From Vibrio gallicus (lineage in GTDB: Bacteria; Pseudomonadota; Gammaproteobacteria; Enterobacterales; Vibrionaceae): 64,000 nucleotides of DNA. Shown here piece after piece: positions 26,735-35,549 of the stretch. Location: assembly GCF_024346875.1 (NCBI RefSeq), contig NZ_AP024871.1, positions 1,612,001 to 1,676,000 of the forward strand, written 5' to 3'. The stretch's first letter is position 1, and each line of letters begins with the position of its first letter. The translations under genes and the position numbers were made by a program. The notes under the pieces are model-generated. The model searched no databases. It saw only the letters and a program-made list of their open reading frames with translations, and had not been told where the DNA came from.

Positions 26735-26935
26735 CTATACACCTGCAGCGGTATTTACACCGGAAATAGCGTCTAGAATACCATCGAATGAATCACCAAT
26801 TGCAGCAGCTAATCCGGTATCGCCAGTCATTACAGCACCGATAACTACCGCAATAGCCACACCAATCACACCGTATTCAATTGCAGTCACACCGCGCTCG
26901 TCGTTTACAAAGCGAGTAATTAGAGATTTCAACAT
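26735..26935 (-). CDS. flp1: Flp-type pilin 1
   Basis: 66 aa. The 15-residue leader MLKSLITRFVNDERG precedes the cleavage site and mature VTAIEYGVIGVAIAVVIGAV, with the Glu5-Tyr6 pair that defines Flp pilins. The mature pilin is 51 aa. It is the first gene of the Tad cluster, with AAGGAAG 8 nt before the ATG. Role: major pilus subunit for surface adhesion. A 168-bp gap separates it from flp2. Confidence 0.95.
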   Translation of the reverse strand: MLKSLITRFVNDERGVTAIEYGVIGVAIAVVIGAVMTGDTGLAAAIGDSFDGILDAISGVNTAAGV

Positions 26936-27202
26936 GTTTATACTTCCTTATATTGTTAGGAGAGTTTGATTAAAGTTCCCCTCGATATTAGAAAGCGCCA
27001 AGCCCACACTCAAAATAAGCTAAACCTGACAATGCGCCATAATTAACATATTGATAACATTACTTGGTGTTGAAATAGATTTATACGGTGATAGTACATT
27101 GAGTTCGTGAATAGCATCACAGAGAGAGTAAATGTAAAGGAAATGTAATAATATTAAATCTGTGATCTAGGCGACAAAACCAAGCACTTATCGTTATTCG
27201 GA
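26936..27202. other. leader and promoter region of the Tad operon
   Basis: 267 bp between flp1 and the first repeat unit. It should hold the promoter for flp1 and hence the Tad cluster. It is AT-rich. I could not assign a convincing -35/-10 pair or sigma-54 site. Confidence 0.4.
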
Positions 27203-28250
27203 GCGGTGCTATGGTCCTGCGGTCCTGTGGGTGACACCATCGATACATCGCAACATCGTAACACCGATACCCCAGCCCCCATTTCGTCGTCCCCGCGTAG
27301 GCGGGGATCTGTGGATACTCGATGCTCAATTTTAGCCCGCACTTTAAAAGTAAAGCCCGAGCCGCCACAGACCCCGGCTTAAAAGACTACCGGGAGAAGC
27401 GGTTCTATGGTGCTATGATCCTGCGGTCCTATGGGTGACATCATCGATACATCGCAACACCGATACCCCACCCCCATTTCGTCGTCCCCGCGTAGGCGGG
27501 GATCTGTGGATACTCGATATTCAATTTGAACGCGCACTTTAGAAGCAAAGCCCGCGCTACCACAGACCCCGGCTTAAAAGACTGCTGGGAGGAGCGGTGC
27601 TATGGTCCTGCGGTCCTGTGGGTGACATCATCGATACACCGCAACACCGATACCCCACTCCCCATTTCGTCGTCCCCGCGTAGGCGGGGATCTGTGGATA
27701 CTCGATATTCAATTTGAACGCGCACTTTAGAAGCAAAGCCCGCGCTACCACAGACCCCGGCTTAAAAGACTACCGGGAGGAGCGGTTCTATGGTCCTGCG
27801 GTCCTGTGGGTGACATCATCGATACATCGCAACACCGATACCCCACCCCCATTTCGTCGTCCCCGCGTAGGCGGGGATCTGTGGATACTCGATATTCAAT
27901 TTGAACCCCGCACTTTAAAAGTAAAGCCCGAGCCGCCACAGACCCCGGCTTAAAAGACTACCGGGGTGACGGGGGAGGAAGAGGAGGAGCGGTTCTATGG
28001 TGCTATGATCCTGCGGTCCTGTGGTGACATCATCGATACATCGCAACACCGATACCCCAGCCCCCATTTCGTCGTCCCCGCGCAGGCGGGGATCTGTGGA
28101 TACTCGATATTCAATTTGAACGCGCACTTTAAAAGTAAAGCCCGAGCTACCACAGACCCCGGCTTAAAGGACTGCCGGGAGAAGCGGTTCTATGGTCCTA
28201 TGATCCTGCGGTCCTGTGGGTGACATCATCGATACACCGATACGTCGACT
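27203..28250 (+). repeat. tandem array of BIME-like repeats (5 full units and 1 partial)
   Basis: Units start at 27203, 27399, 27594, 27782, 27989 and 28194 (partial), 188-207 bp apart. Each unit has a head GCGGTTCTATGGT with short degenerate repeats of varying number (TCCTGCGGTCCTGTGG, CATCGATACATCGCAACACCG). A palindrome TCCCCGC-GTAG-GCGGGGA then runs into ATCTGTGG (palindromes at 27290-27307, 27485-27502, 27673-27690, 27860-27877, 28075-28092). A linker and an inverted partner CCACAGACCCCGG ... CCGGGAG complete the unit. REP-like sequences thus face each other, as in E. coli BIMEs. The array stops 5 bp before the stop codon of the next gene. Frames translating to PAYAGT-type peptides are artefacts. 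Confidence 0.93.
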
Positions 28251-28254
28251 CCCT

Positions 28255-29370
28255 CTACCCCATCTGCGCGATAATGCGCTTGCGTTCTTTATTCACAATG
28301 CAGAAGTTACCGCGCTTGGTGCGGCATTTGGAGCAGGTTTCACATAGTGATTCTGACCTGTCGCCTGATTGCCAGCGATTTACCAGATCAGGTTCTGAAA
28401 GCAGTGGGCGTGATAGTGCGAAGCATTGAATGTTAGTGGATTCGGCAATCTGCTCAATAGCGGCGATATCGGTTAAGCCACCAACGGTAATCACTGGGAT
28501 GTTAACGTCTTGACTGATAACTGCGCCGTATTGATGGAAGAAGCCTTCTTGTTGCAGGGTGTGTCCGTCAAAGCTTTGACCGACCATATCAATAGCCTTG
28601 CCGTGGATGTTGCCAGAGATGATCAAACCATCAACACCGATCTGTTCCATTTTTTTACAGATAACGCGAGTTTCGTAGAAGGTTAAGCCGCCCTCAAAGA
28701 ACTCGGTGGCGGTTAGCTTAACCAAAATTGGGAACGATTCCCCCACCAGCTTACGGCTCTGCTCGATGATCTCGATTAAAAAACGCATACGGTTTTCTAA
28801 GCTTCCGCCATATTGATCCGTGCGTTGGTTGTAATAAGGACTCAGAAATTGGTTAATAAGATAGGTGTGCGCGCCGTGGATTTCTACGCCATCAAAGCCA
28901 GACTGTTTAGCACGTAAGGTCGCTTTGGCAAATGCCTGTACTATGTAGTCTATCTCATCGAGGGTCATCGCCTTGCCTTGAGTATTGGTGCCTTTTTCAG
29001 GAACATTACTCGGCGCAAAGATCACTCGCTCCCCCAGATTGTAAGTGGTTTTAGTGCCTCCATAGGCAAGCTGCATGACGATTTTACTATCGCGTTGGTG
29101 CACTAGGTCTGTGAGAGCTTGATATTCTTCGATAAAAGAGTCGTCGTACATCCCCATCATGCCAGCATTGGGCTTTTCTTCTGGCACAATATTAGCGTAA
29201 CCAGTAACTATCAGCCCCACTCCACCTTCGGCTAGCTCTTTATAGATGCCGTACAGTTTGTCGGTCATATGGCCCTCTTCGGTCGCCATATTTTCCCAGG
29301 TTGCACTGCGTACGAAGCGGTTCTTTAGGGTCAGATTACCAATTTGGGTTTGTGTAAATACCTTGCTCAC
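28255..29370 (-). CDS. NADH:flavin oxidoreductase, old yellow enzyme family
   Basis: 371 aa TIM-barrel flavoenzyme. It has the N-terminal LKNRFVRSAT strand, the EIHGAHTYLINQFLSP motif (FMN/substrate His pair region), NQRTDQYGGSLENRMRF, and the ALSRPLLSEPDLV phosphate-binding end. The C terminus adds four cysteines (C343, C346, C349, C357; CETCSKC ... FC). This resembles, but is spaced differently from, the Fe-S cluster motif of 2,4-dienoyl-CoA reductase. Substrate unknown; family members reduce activated alkenes. It is monocistronic, with its stop abutting the repeat array. Confidence 0.85.
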   Translation of the reverse strand: MSKVFTQTQIGNLTLKNRFVRSATWENMATEEGHMTDKLYGIYKELAEGGVGLIVTGYANIVPEEKPNAGMMGMYDDSFIEEYQALTDLVHQRDSKIVMQLAYGGTKTTYNLGERVIFAPSNVPEKGTNTQGKAMTLDEIDYIVQAFAKATLRAKQSGFDGVEIHGAHTYLINQFLSPYYNQRTDQYGGSLENRMRFLIEIIEQSRKLVGESFPILVKLTATEFFEGGLTFYETRVICKKMEQIGVDGLIISGNIHGKAIDMVGQSFDGHTLQQEGFFHQYGAVISQDVNIPVITVGGLTDIAAIEQIAESTNIQCFALSRPLLSEPDLVNRWQSGDRSESLCETCSKCRTKRGNFCIVNKERKRIIAQMG

Positions 29371-29616
29371 GACTTACCTTCTCTTCGAAATATCCATAAC
29401 AGCTACATAAAGTGCCTTATCGGATTGATAACACGGCACTTTATGCAACTCATGCTTTATGGGCGAGATGATATCAATATGAGCATTGATACGAGAACAG
29501 CAATTATAGTTTGCTCAAATGGACAAATCCGTTTTATAGCAAATGCAACTGCTCTCACATCAATGTATGGGGTAATTAGGTATTACATTAGATACTTCAA
29601 TAATAACTATTGAGGG

Positions 29617-29775
29617 TTAATACCAACTTTCATCTAGGCAAAGCTTCCCTTCATCGGCTTTTATACTGAGTTTAAGTAACTCTTTTCGATACGCTCGATA
29701 TTGCTCTAGAGTGTAATGATGCCCTGCAAAGCCTTCTCTGAGCTGCACCATGGTTCCTTGTATATGTTTTCGCAT
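29617..29775 (-). CDS. small uncharacterised protein, 52 aa
   Basis: The frame starts at ATG 29775 with AAGGA 8 nt upstream and ends with TAA at 29617-29619. The protein is basic in its N-terminal half and ordered-looking: MRKHIQGTMVQ, then REGFAGHHYTLEQYRAYRKE, then LKLSIKADEGKLCLDESWY. The EQYRAYRKELLKL part would form an amphipathic helix. It has no signal peptide or membrane segment. I do not recognise the family. It lies alone in the 810-bp gap between the oxidoreductase and glpK. The ribosome site and non-repetitive composition favour a real gene. Confidence 0.6.
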   Translation of the reverse strand: MRKHIQGTMVQLREGFAGHHYTLEQYRAYRKELLKLSIKADEGKLCLDESWY

Positions 29776-30181
29776 AGCTATTCCTTAGTTATGAGCCGGC
29801 TAACCTAAAACGTCATTTTAAGACAGACAGTAAGCTCATCATCAATCAGCGCTACTAAGGATTCAATAAGCAGTATTTTAGAACCGGACTGACAAGACAT
29901 ATAATTGTGTTAGAAATTATTACGCTGGTGAATATGAACAAAATCGAGCATTAGTGCGCAAATTACTCCCCTTACATCCACAAATTTCACATCAAACACT
30001 CACTTTTTACATTCGTTCGTTTTCGAGCAGGTAAATATATGCAAAATGCAGGTATCAAATTGCCTAATAAAGGGCAAAACAGGCGGTTTCAAATTTGCTA
30101 TATCAATAACTCTACAGTGCTCAACCGCAACGCCATGAATCTGCCAATATATATAAACAAGAAAGAGAAAGGACTTTTACT
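29776..30181. other. glpK upstream region with GlpR-type operator
   Basis: About 400 bp ahead of glpK. The segment 30010-30029 (ATTCGTTCGT followed by TTTCGAGCA) resembles paired GlpR half-sites (E. coli half-site WATGTTCGWT). The SD AAAGGA lies just before the glpK ATG. I see no further gene here. Confidence 0.45.
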
Positions 30182-31708
30182 ATGACCGCGAAAAAATACA
30201 TTGTTGCTCTCGATCAAGGCACCACCAGCTCTCGCGCGGTAATCCTAGATCATGACGCGAACATAGTCAGTTCTTCTCAACGAGAGTTCACCCAGATCTA
30301 CCCTAAATCAGGTTGGGTAGAACATGATCCGATGGAGATTTGGGCCACACAAAGCTCAACCCTAGTTGAGGCTCTTGCCAAAGCGGGTATTCGTAGCGAT
30401 GAAGTCGCGGGTATCGGCATCACCAATCAGCGAGAGACCACCATTGTTTGGAATAAAGAAACGGGCAAGCCCGTATATAACGCAATCGTGTGGCAATGTC
30501 GCCGCACCGCTGATACCTGCGAAGAGCTTAAACAACGTGGCCTAGAAGATTACGTACGTGATAACACTGGCTTGGTACTCGACCCCTATTTCTCTGCTAC
30601 TAAGGTAAAGTGGATTCTGGACAATGTAGAAGGTGCTCGTGAGCAAGCTGATAACGGTAAGCTATTATTTGGCACGGTTGATACATGGTTGGTGTGGAAG
30701 ATGACCCAAGGGCGTGTTCATGTCACCGATTATACCAATGCGTCTCGAACTATGCTGTTTAATATCAATGACCTATGCTGGGATGAAACGCTATTAAATG
30801 AGATGGGGATACCCGCCTCCATGATGCCTGAAGTCAAACAATCTTCTATGGTATATGGTCAGATGAACCTTGGTGGAAAAGGCGGAACCCGAGTACCCAT
30901 TGCTGGCATTGCGGGCGACCAGCAAGCAGCGCTTTTTGGTCAGATGTGCGTTGAAGCAGGTCAAGCTAAAAATACCTACGGCACGGGTTGCTTCTTGCTG
31001 ATGAATACTGGCCAAGAAAAAGTCACATCTAACAATAACCTCTTAACCACCCTAGCTTGTGGTGCTAGAGGCGAGCCTGCATATGCACTTGAGGGTGCGG
31101 TATTTATGGGTGGCGCATCTATCCAATGGTTGCGCGATGAAATGAAACTATTAGATTGTGCGACCGACTCTGAATACTTTGCCACTAAGGTCGATTCCTC
31201 AAACGGGGTTTACGTTGTGCCGGCGTTTACTGGTTTAGGCGCACCGTATTGGGACGCCTACGCGCGCGGCACTATTGTTGGCCTATCTCGCGGTTCAAAC
31301 TCCAACCATATTATTCGCGCAACACTGGAAGGCATTGCCTATCAAACCCGTGATGTACTAGATGCAATGCAAGCCGATTCTGGAATTAAGCTGGCCAACT
31401 TACGCGTTGATGGGGGCGCGGTAGCCAATAACTTTTTAATGCAATTCCAATCAGATGTTCTTGATACCGAAGTACATCGACCACAGGTGACAGAGGTTAC
31501 CGCATTAGGTGCGGCTTACCTTGCAGGTCTCGCAGTTGGGTTTTGGGATTGCATTGATGAGCTTAAAGGTAAAGCTGTGCTTGACCGTACTTTTGCACCA
31601 CACCACGATGAAGAAAAACGAAACCGCCGCTACAAGGGTTGGAAGCGTGCCATTAAGTGCGCCCAAGTGTGGTCTGAAATGCATGAAGCAGATCAAGATC
31701 TAGAATAA
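30182..31708 (+). CDS. glpK: glycerol kinase
   Basis: 508 aa, the E. coli GlpK length (502). FGGY-family motifs are present: [15 protein letters not shown] (ATP phosphate loop), [25 protein letters not shown], and the C-terminal [13 protein letters not shown]. It catalyses ATP-dependent phosphorylation of glycerol to sn-glycerol 3-phosphate in the cytoplasm. The FBP/IIA-Glc-binding surface cannot be judged by eye. glpR and glpD follow. The glycerol facilitator gene glpF, often beside glpK, is not in the window. Confidence 0.97.
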   Translation: MTAKKYIVALDQGTTSSRAVILDHDANIVSSSQREFTQIYPKSGWVEHDPMEIWATQSSTLVEALAKAGIRSDEVAGIGITNQRETTIVWNKETGKPVYNAIVWQCRRTADTCEELKQRGLEDYVRDNTGLVLDPYFSATKVKWILDNVEGAREQADNGKLLFGTVDTWLVWKMTQGRVHVTDYTNASRTMLFNINDLCWDETLLNEMGIPASMMPEVKQSSMVYGQMNLGGKGGTRVPIAGIAGDQQAALFGQMCVEAGQAKNTYGTGCFLLMNTGQEKVTSNNNLLTTLACGARGEPAYALEGAVFMGGASIQWLRDEMKLLDCATDSEYFATKVDSSNGVYVVPAFTGLGAPYWDAYARGTIVGLSRGSNSNHIIRATLEGIAYQTRDVLDAMQADSGIKLANLRVDGGAVANNFLMQFQSDVLDTEVHRPQVTEVTALGAAYLAGLAVGFWDCIDELKGKAVLDRTFAPHHDEEKRNRRYKGWKRAIKCAQVWSEMHEADQDLE

Positions 31709-31844
31709 CGCGCTAAGCAAATATCGCATCAAACGAAAGTAAAAGGAGCGCACAATTGTGCTCTTCTTTGCGTTTTATGCTCGAATGGTATATTTTTCAA
31801 GGTCATTGTTCGTCATATTCGCCAACCACAGAGTGGTCCATTAA

Positions 31845-32615
31845 GTGAAGCAGATACCCAGACACCAAAAGATTGTCGATCTCGTGATCAAGCAAGGCTA
31901 CGTCAGTACTGAAGAGCTGGTTGAAAGGTTCGATGTGAGTCCACAAACCATTCGCCGTGACCTCAATGAACTGGCTGATAACAATAAGATCCGTCGCTAC
32001 CACGGTGGCGCAACCATTCCGTTAAGCTCAGAAAACACCTCTTACAGTACGCGTAAGACATTAAATTTTAACGAGAAAGATTTAATCGCAGAGCAACTGG
32101 TTAAGAACATTCCTAACGGCGCATCCTTGTTCATCGATATTGGAACAACCCCAGAATCAATCGCAAGAGCGCTCAATAAAAACCACAAACAGCTTAGAGT
32201 GGTCACCAACAACGTCAATGTAGCCACCATTCTGCTTGCCAACCCGGAGATCAAAGTCATCTTGGCCGGGGGCGAAGTAAGAACTAGGGACGGCGGAATT
32301 GTTGGCGAGGCAACCCTCGATTTTGTAAAACAATTCAGTCTAGATTTTGGCATTCTAGGTATCAGTGGTATCGGTCTTGACGGTTCATTACTCGACTTTG
32401 ATTACAATGAGGTGCGCGTAAAGCAGGCGATTATAGACAATAGCCGCAGTATTTTCCTCGCCATTGACCACAGCAAGTTTGGTCGTAACGCCATGGTTAA
32501 ACTGGGTAATATTTCTCAAGCGCACATGGTATTTACCAACCAGAAACCCCCAGAAGAAATCCTCAACATCCTTAATGATTTATCGATCCCGCTTGAGGTT
32601 ATCGACCCGTCATAA
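31845..32615 (+). CDS. glpR: glycerol-3-phosphate regulon repressor GlpR
   Basis: 256 aa of the DeoR family. The start codon is GTG at 31845; it aligns with the MKQ start of E. coli GlpR. The N-terminal helix-turn-helix (VSTEELVERFDVSPQTIRRDLNEL) is followed by the phosphosugar-sensing domain with FIDIGTTPESIARAL and LAGGEVRTRDGGIVGEATLDF. Role: represses glp genes until glycerol 3-phosphate binds. Matching operators are seen before glpK and glpD. Confidence 0.95.
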   Translation: MKQIPRHQKIVDLVIKQGYVSTEELVERFDVSPQTIRRDLNELADNNKIRRYHGGATIPLSSENTSYSTRKTLNFNEKDLIAEQLVKNIPNGASLFIDIGTTPESIARALNKNHKQLRVVTNNVNVATILLANPEIKVILAGGEVRTRDGGIVGEATLDFVKQFSLDFGILGISGIGLDGSLLDFDYNEVRVKQAIIDNSRSIFLAIDHSKFGRNAMVKLGNISQAHMVFTNQKPPEEILNILNDLSIPLEVIDPS

Positions 32616-32640
32616 CCCTTAGACTAGCAAAACTTCATCT

Positions 32641-32670
32641 AACCTCTATTTTATAAATAGAGGTTTTTTT
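32641..32670 (+). terminator. terminator of glpR
   Basis: Stem AACCTCTATTT / AAATAGAGGTT (11 bp) with a 3-nt loop, then TTTTT. It lies 25 bp after glpR. Confidence 0.9.
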
Positions 32671-32685
32671 ACGCCTGAATCACAT

Positions 32686-32770
32686 AAACGAACATTAACG
32701 AAAGTTTAACATGACCCAATACGAAACCTGATATACGCTTAGTTTCGGTTCTAAAATGCTCGTTCGCTCA
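32686..32770 (+). promoter_or_regulatory. GlpR-type operator sites before glpD
   Basis: AACGAACATT (reverse complement AATGTTCGTT, at 32687-32696) is a full match to the GlpR half-site WATGTTCGWT. A second, AATGCTCGTT (32755-32764), lies nearer glpD, followed by CGCTCA. The spacing and number suggest repression of glpD by the neighbouring GlpR. By-eye match to the E. coli consensus. Confidence 0.6.
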
Positions 32771-32787
32771 AAAAGAGGCTAAAAACA

Positions 32788-34347
32788 ATGAGTGCTCAAC
32801 AAATTAATTCGCAAAGTAATACATCTTCAATCTTGGACGTAATCGTAATTGGTGGTGGAATAAATGGCGCAGGTATTGCCGCTGACGCCGCTGGTCGTGG
32901 CTTGAATGTCGGTTTATATGAAGCAAACGATTTTGCCTCTGCGACTTCATCTGCCAGTTCGAAGTTAATTCACGGTGGATTGCGTTACCTTGAGCACTAC
33001 GAGTTTCGTTTAGTTTCTGAAGCGCTCGCTGAACGTGAAGTTCTACTAAAAAAAGCACCTCACATTGCTAAACCAATGCGTTTTCGTTTACCTCATCGAC
33101 CATTCTTACGCCCCGCTTGGATGATCCGCTGCGGGCTATTCTTGTACGATAATTTAGGTAAACGCACCACTCTTCCTAGCAGTAAGAGTGTGAATTTAGC
33201 TAAATCCAGTCTATTAAAGCCCGAGATCAAAACCGGATTTGAATATTCAGATTGCTGGGTTGATGATGCACGAATGGTGTTACTCAATATCCTCTCCGCT
33301 CAAGAAAACAACGCTGAGGTTCGAAACTATTGCCGCGTAGAAAAAGCCCATCGCGTTGGCGACATTTGGTACGTCACCATTCACGATATGATGACCGACC
33401 AACGCTTTGAACGCAGAGCAAAGGCGCTGGTTAATGCGGCAGGGCCTTGGGTTAAGCAGTTCTTTGACCAGGGATTAGAGCAGGTATCACCACGTAACAT
33501 TCGCCTCATCAAAGGCTCACACATTGTTGTGCCGCGTATCCATGACGAGCCACAAGCCTACATATTGCAGAACAAAGATAATCGTATCGTATTCATGATC
33601 CCATACCTTGATAAGTTCTCTATCATTGGTACCACAGATCAAGAATATAAAGGCGACCCGAGACAAGTTGCCATTGATGATAACGAAGTGGATTACTTAG
33701 TCGACATCGTGAATCAACATTTTGTGCAGCAGATTAGCCGTGAAGATGTAGTGTGGACCTATAGTGGTGTGAGACCGCTATGTGATGATGAATCCGATTC
33801 ACCGCAAGCCATAACTCGCGACTACACCTTAGAGTTGGATGCCGAGCACGATCAAGCCCCATTACTTTCAATCTTCGGCGGTAAATTAACCACCTATCGT
33901 AAGCTTAGTGAAGCGGCCATGAACAAACTTAGTCCATATCTAACCAATATGGGGGCATCATGGACTGCCAATAACGCGCTACCTGGAGGGAATTTCAGCT
34001 GTAGTATCGAGCAGTTGGCAGAGACGATTCACACTAAATATCCGTGGATATCTAAAGCATTATTGATTCGCTACATCACTCAATTTGGTACCTATACCTG
34101 GAAACTTCTCGACGGTAAGAATAGTGAAGCTGATCTTGGCACCCTGTTCTCACATGAAGCACATGGTGTGTATCAAGTAGAAATTGATTACCTGATCAAT
34201 CACGAAATGGCGATGACAGACGAAGATATTTTATGGCGCAGAACCAAGCTAGGCTTATATCTAAGTAGTAAGGAACAGCATGCGCTGACAGAGTACCTAA
34301 AACAGAAACAACAGAGCAAGGTGGTCAATTTCTCTCAGGTTGGCTAG
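32788..34347 (+). CDS. glpD: aerobic glycerol-3-phosphate dehydrogenase
   Basis: 519 aa. The FAD-binding GxGxxG motif appears as VIGGGINGAGIAADAAGRG (about residues 19-41). The LIHGGLRYLEHYEFRLV and IFGGKLTTYRKLSE motifs are conserved in GlpD. Role: membrane-associated flavoenzyme oxidising glycerol 3-phosphate to dihydroxyacetone phosphate and passing electrons to quinone. It is separated from glpR by a terminator and has its own operator region. Confidence 0.96.
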   Translation: MSAQQINSQSNTSSILDVIVIGGGINGAGIAADAAGRGLNVGLYEANDFASATSSASSKLIHGGLRYLEHYEFRLVSEALAEREVLLKKAPHIAKPMRFRLPHRPFLRPAWMIRCGLFLYDNLGKRTTLPSSKSVNLAKSSLLKPEIKTGFEYSDCWVDDARMVLLNILSAQENNAEVRNYCRVEKAHRVGDIWYVTIHDMMTDQRFERRAKALVNAAGPWVKQFFDQGLEQVSPRNIRLIKGSHIVVPRIHDEPQAYILQNKDNRIVFMIPYLDKFSIIGTTDQEYKGDPRQVAIDDNEVDYLVDIVNQHFVQQISREDVVWTYSGVRPLCDDESDSPQAITRDYTLELDAEHDQAPLLSIFGGKLTTYRKLSEAAMNKLSPYLTNMGASWTANNALPGGNFSCSIEQLAETIHTKYPWISKALLIRYITQFGTYTWKLLDGKNSEADLGTLFSHEAHGVYQVEIDYLINHEMAMTDEDILWRRTKLGLYLSSKEQHALTEYLKQKQQSKVVNFSQVG

Positions 34348-34374
34348 GAGCCTAGCTACTATTTAACGAGCCTG

Positions 34375-34404
34375 CGCCGAGCTCTTCACAATCGGCGTTT
34401 TTTT
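34375..34404 (+). terminator. terminator of glpD
   Basis: CGCCGA / TCGGCG stem with an 11-nt loop, followed by TTTTTTT, 28 bp after the glpD stop. Confidence 0.85.
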
Positions 34405-34563
34405 GATTCTACTAGAACGCCTGTTTCATAGCCCTATACCGTCAATCTTTATATTAAAAGCGTATGGTATTTGAACCACAAATAGACATGATTGGGACAA
34501 AATCAGTAGGCATGCAGGTAATCACGCCACATACCAGCACTGAATATACCATTGTTGATAGGC

Positions 34564-34593
34564 GAAAAAATGCCCCCTAGGCAGGAGGCATTT
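34564..34593 (-). terminator. terminator of the ycxB-like gene
   Basis: On the minus strand AAATGCC-T-CCT pairs with AGG-G-GGCATTT (one mismatch, 4-nt loop), then TTTTTTC. It lies about 200 bp after the stop of the next gene. The rest of the 34405-34792 gap shows nothing I can name. Confidence 0.65.
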
Positions 34594-34792
34594 GAATGTT
34601 ACGTTTTCTATATTCCCTATAGACAATGACAAATCCAATCTGAAGTAGTTTTACGCTCAACAAAATCATTGATTTCCTCACATTGTCCAACTAATTATAG
34701 ACAACTAGTAACTATATGAGATGAATTTATTATCCATTGCTTGGGCTTAGTATTGCTAATCTGTAGAGTTGTTTGTTTTGCACGCATCAGGG

Positions 34793-35287
34793 TTAGTCGA
34801 TTTGAGATGCCCTATGCTTGTCAACAATGAACGCGATCACCTCATCATTTAAGCAAGATTTACTGATATATTGGCGCTGTTTGCCCAGATGAAAGATAAA
34901 CCCTAAATCACTTTGTTCAAGTTGGTCTATTTCACTCCAGGTAATGCTACGGGTATTTTGGCCACTGTTATAACTTACACCGTCACCATCAACCTGAAAT
35001 ACCACCTTACTGCCTGAGCTCATGCTGAGTGTTTGTCGCCATAACCACCAGCCTCTCTTAAAATAGACGCTGAACGCCTCAATAATACTTAGAACAATAA
35101 AGAACCATCCAACGTAACCGCTCGGAAGTAACTCAAATTTTAATAGAACCACACCAAAAAGAAGAAAAAGTACTCCCTTAAAATAAGCTTGAGGGAACTT
35201 AACACGATGGCTAGTTTGATCATAACACTCAGCAAAAAAGCGCTTATCGAGAGTGTATTCTGTGGTGAAAGCAAAATCTTTAGACAT
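34793..35287 (-). CDS. YcxB-like small membrane protein
   Basis: 164 aa. Two hydrophobic helices at about residues 36-50 and 58-74 (FKGVLFLLFGVVLLKFELL; VGWFFIVLSIIEAFSVYF) are flanked by an N-terminal EYTLDKRFFAECYDQTS part. The C-terminal domain reads VVFQVDGDGVSYNSGQNTRSITWSEIDQLEQ, as in YcxB-like proteins. The function of this family is not known. It stands alone between two intergenic gaps. Confidence 0.75.
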   Translation of the reverse strand: MSKDFAFTTEYTLDKRFFAECYDQTSHRVKFPQAYFKGVLFLLFGVVLLKFELLPSGYVGWFFIVLSIIEAFSVYFKRGWWLWRQTLSMSSGSKVVFQVDGDGVSYNSGQNTRSITWSEIDQLEQSDLGFIFHLGKQRQYISKSCLNDEVIAFIVDKHRASQID

Positions 35288-35388
35288 TTGGTCACTTTAA
35301 GGTTTTTGTGTAAATGGTTATCCCATGCGACATACTCACAGCATGGGATACTATTATCGACCTATCGATTAGACAGCTATCCTACTAT

Positions 35389-35501
35389 CAAATTGTGGAT
35401 ATCAGCAAATTGTGGATATCAGCAAATTGTGGACACCCATTATATTGACGCCTCTCAATGTGGCAAATTGTGGACACCCATTATATTGACGCCTCTCAAT
35501 G
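35389..35501 (+). repeat. direct repeats in front of the transposase
   Basis: A 38-bp unit beginning CAAATTGTGGACACCCATTA and ending CGCCTCTCAATG occurs twice, at 35423-35460 and 35464-35501. Two shorter copies of its start (CAAATTGTGGATATCAG) precede it at 35389 and 35406. The inner TGGACACCCATTA (35430-35442, 35471-35483) recurs inverted at 36743-36755 beyond the transposase. Confidence 0.9.
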
Positions 35502-35549
35502 CTACAACTAGTTTTAAGTGATACACAGTGCATCTTGGAGGTAGTTGCT

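Noticed and set aside
27203..28250. CRISPR array
   Set aside because: Whole units of about 195 bp are repeated. There are no unique spacers between short identical repeats and no cas genes.
27117..28429. Several open frames over the repeat array encoding PAYAGTTKW-like peptides
   Set aside because: They are translations of the palindromic units on both strands, repeat with the unit period and have no ribosome sites.
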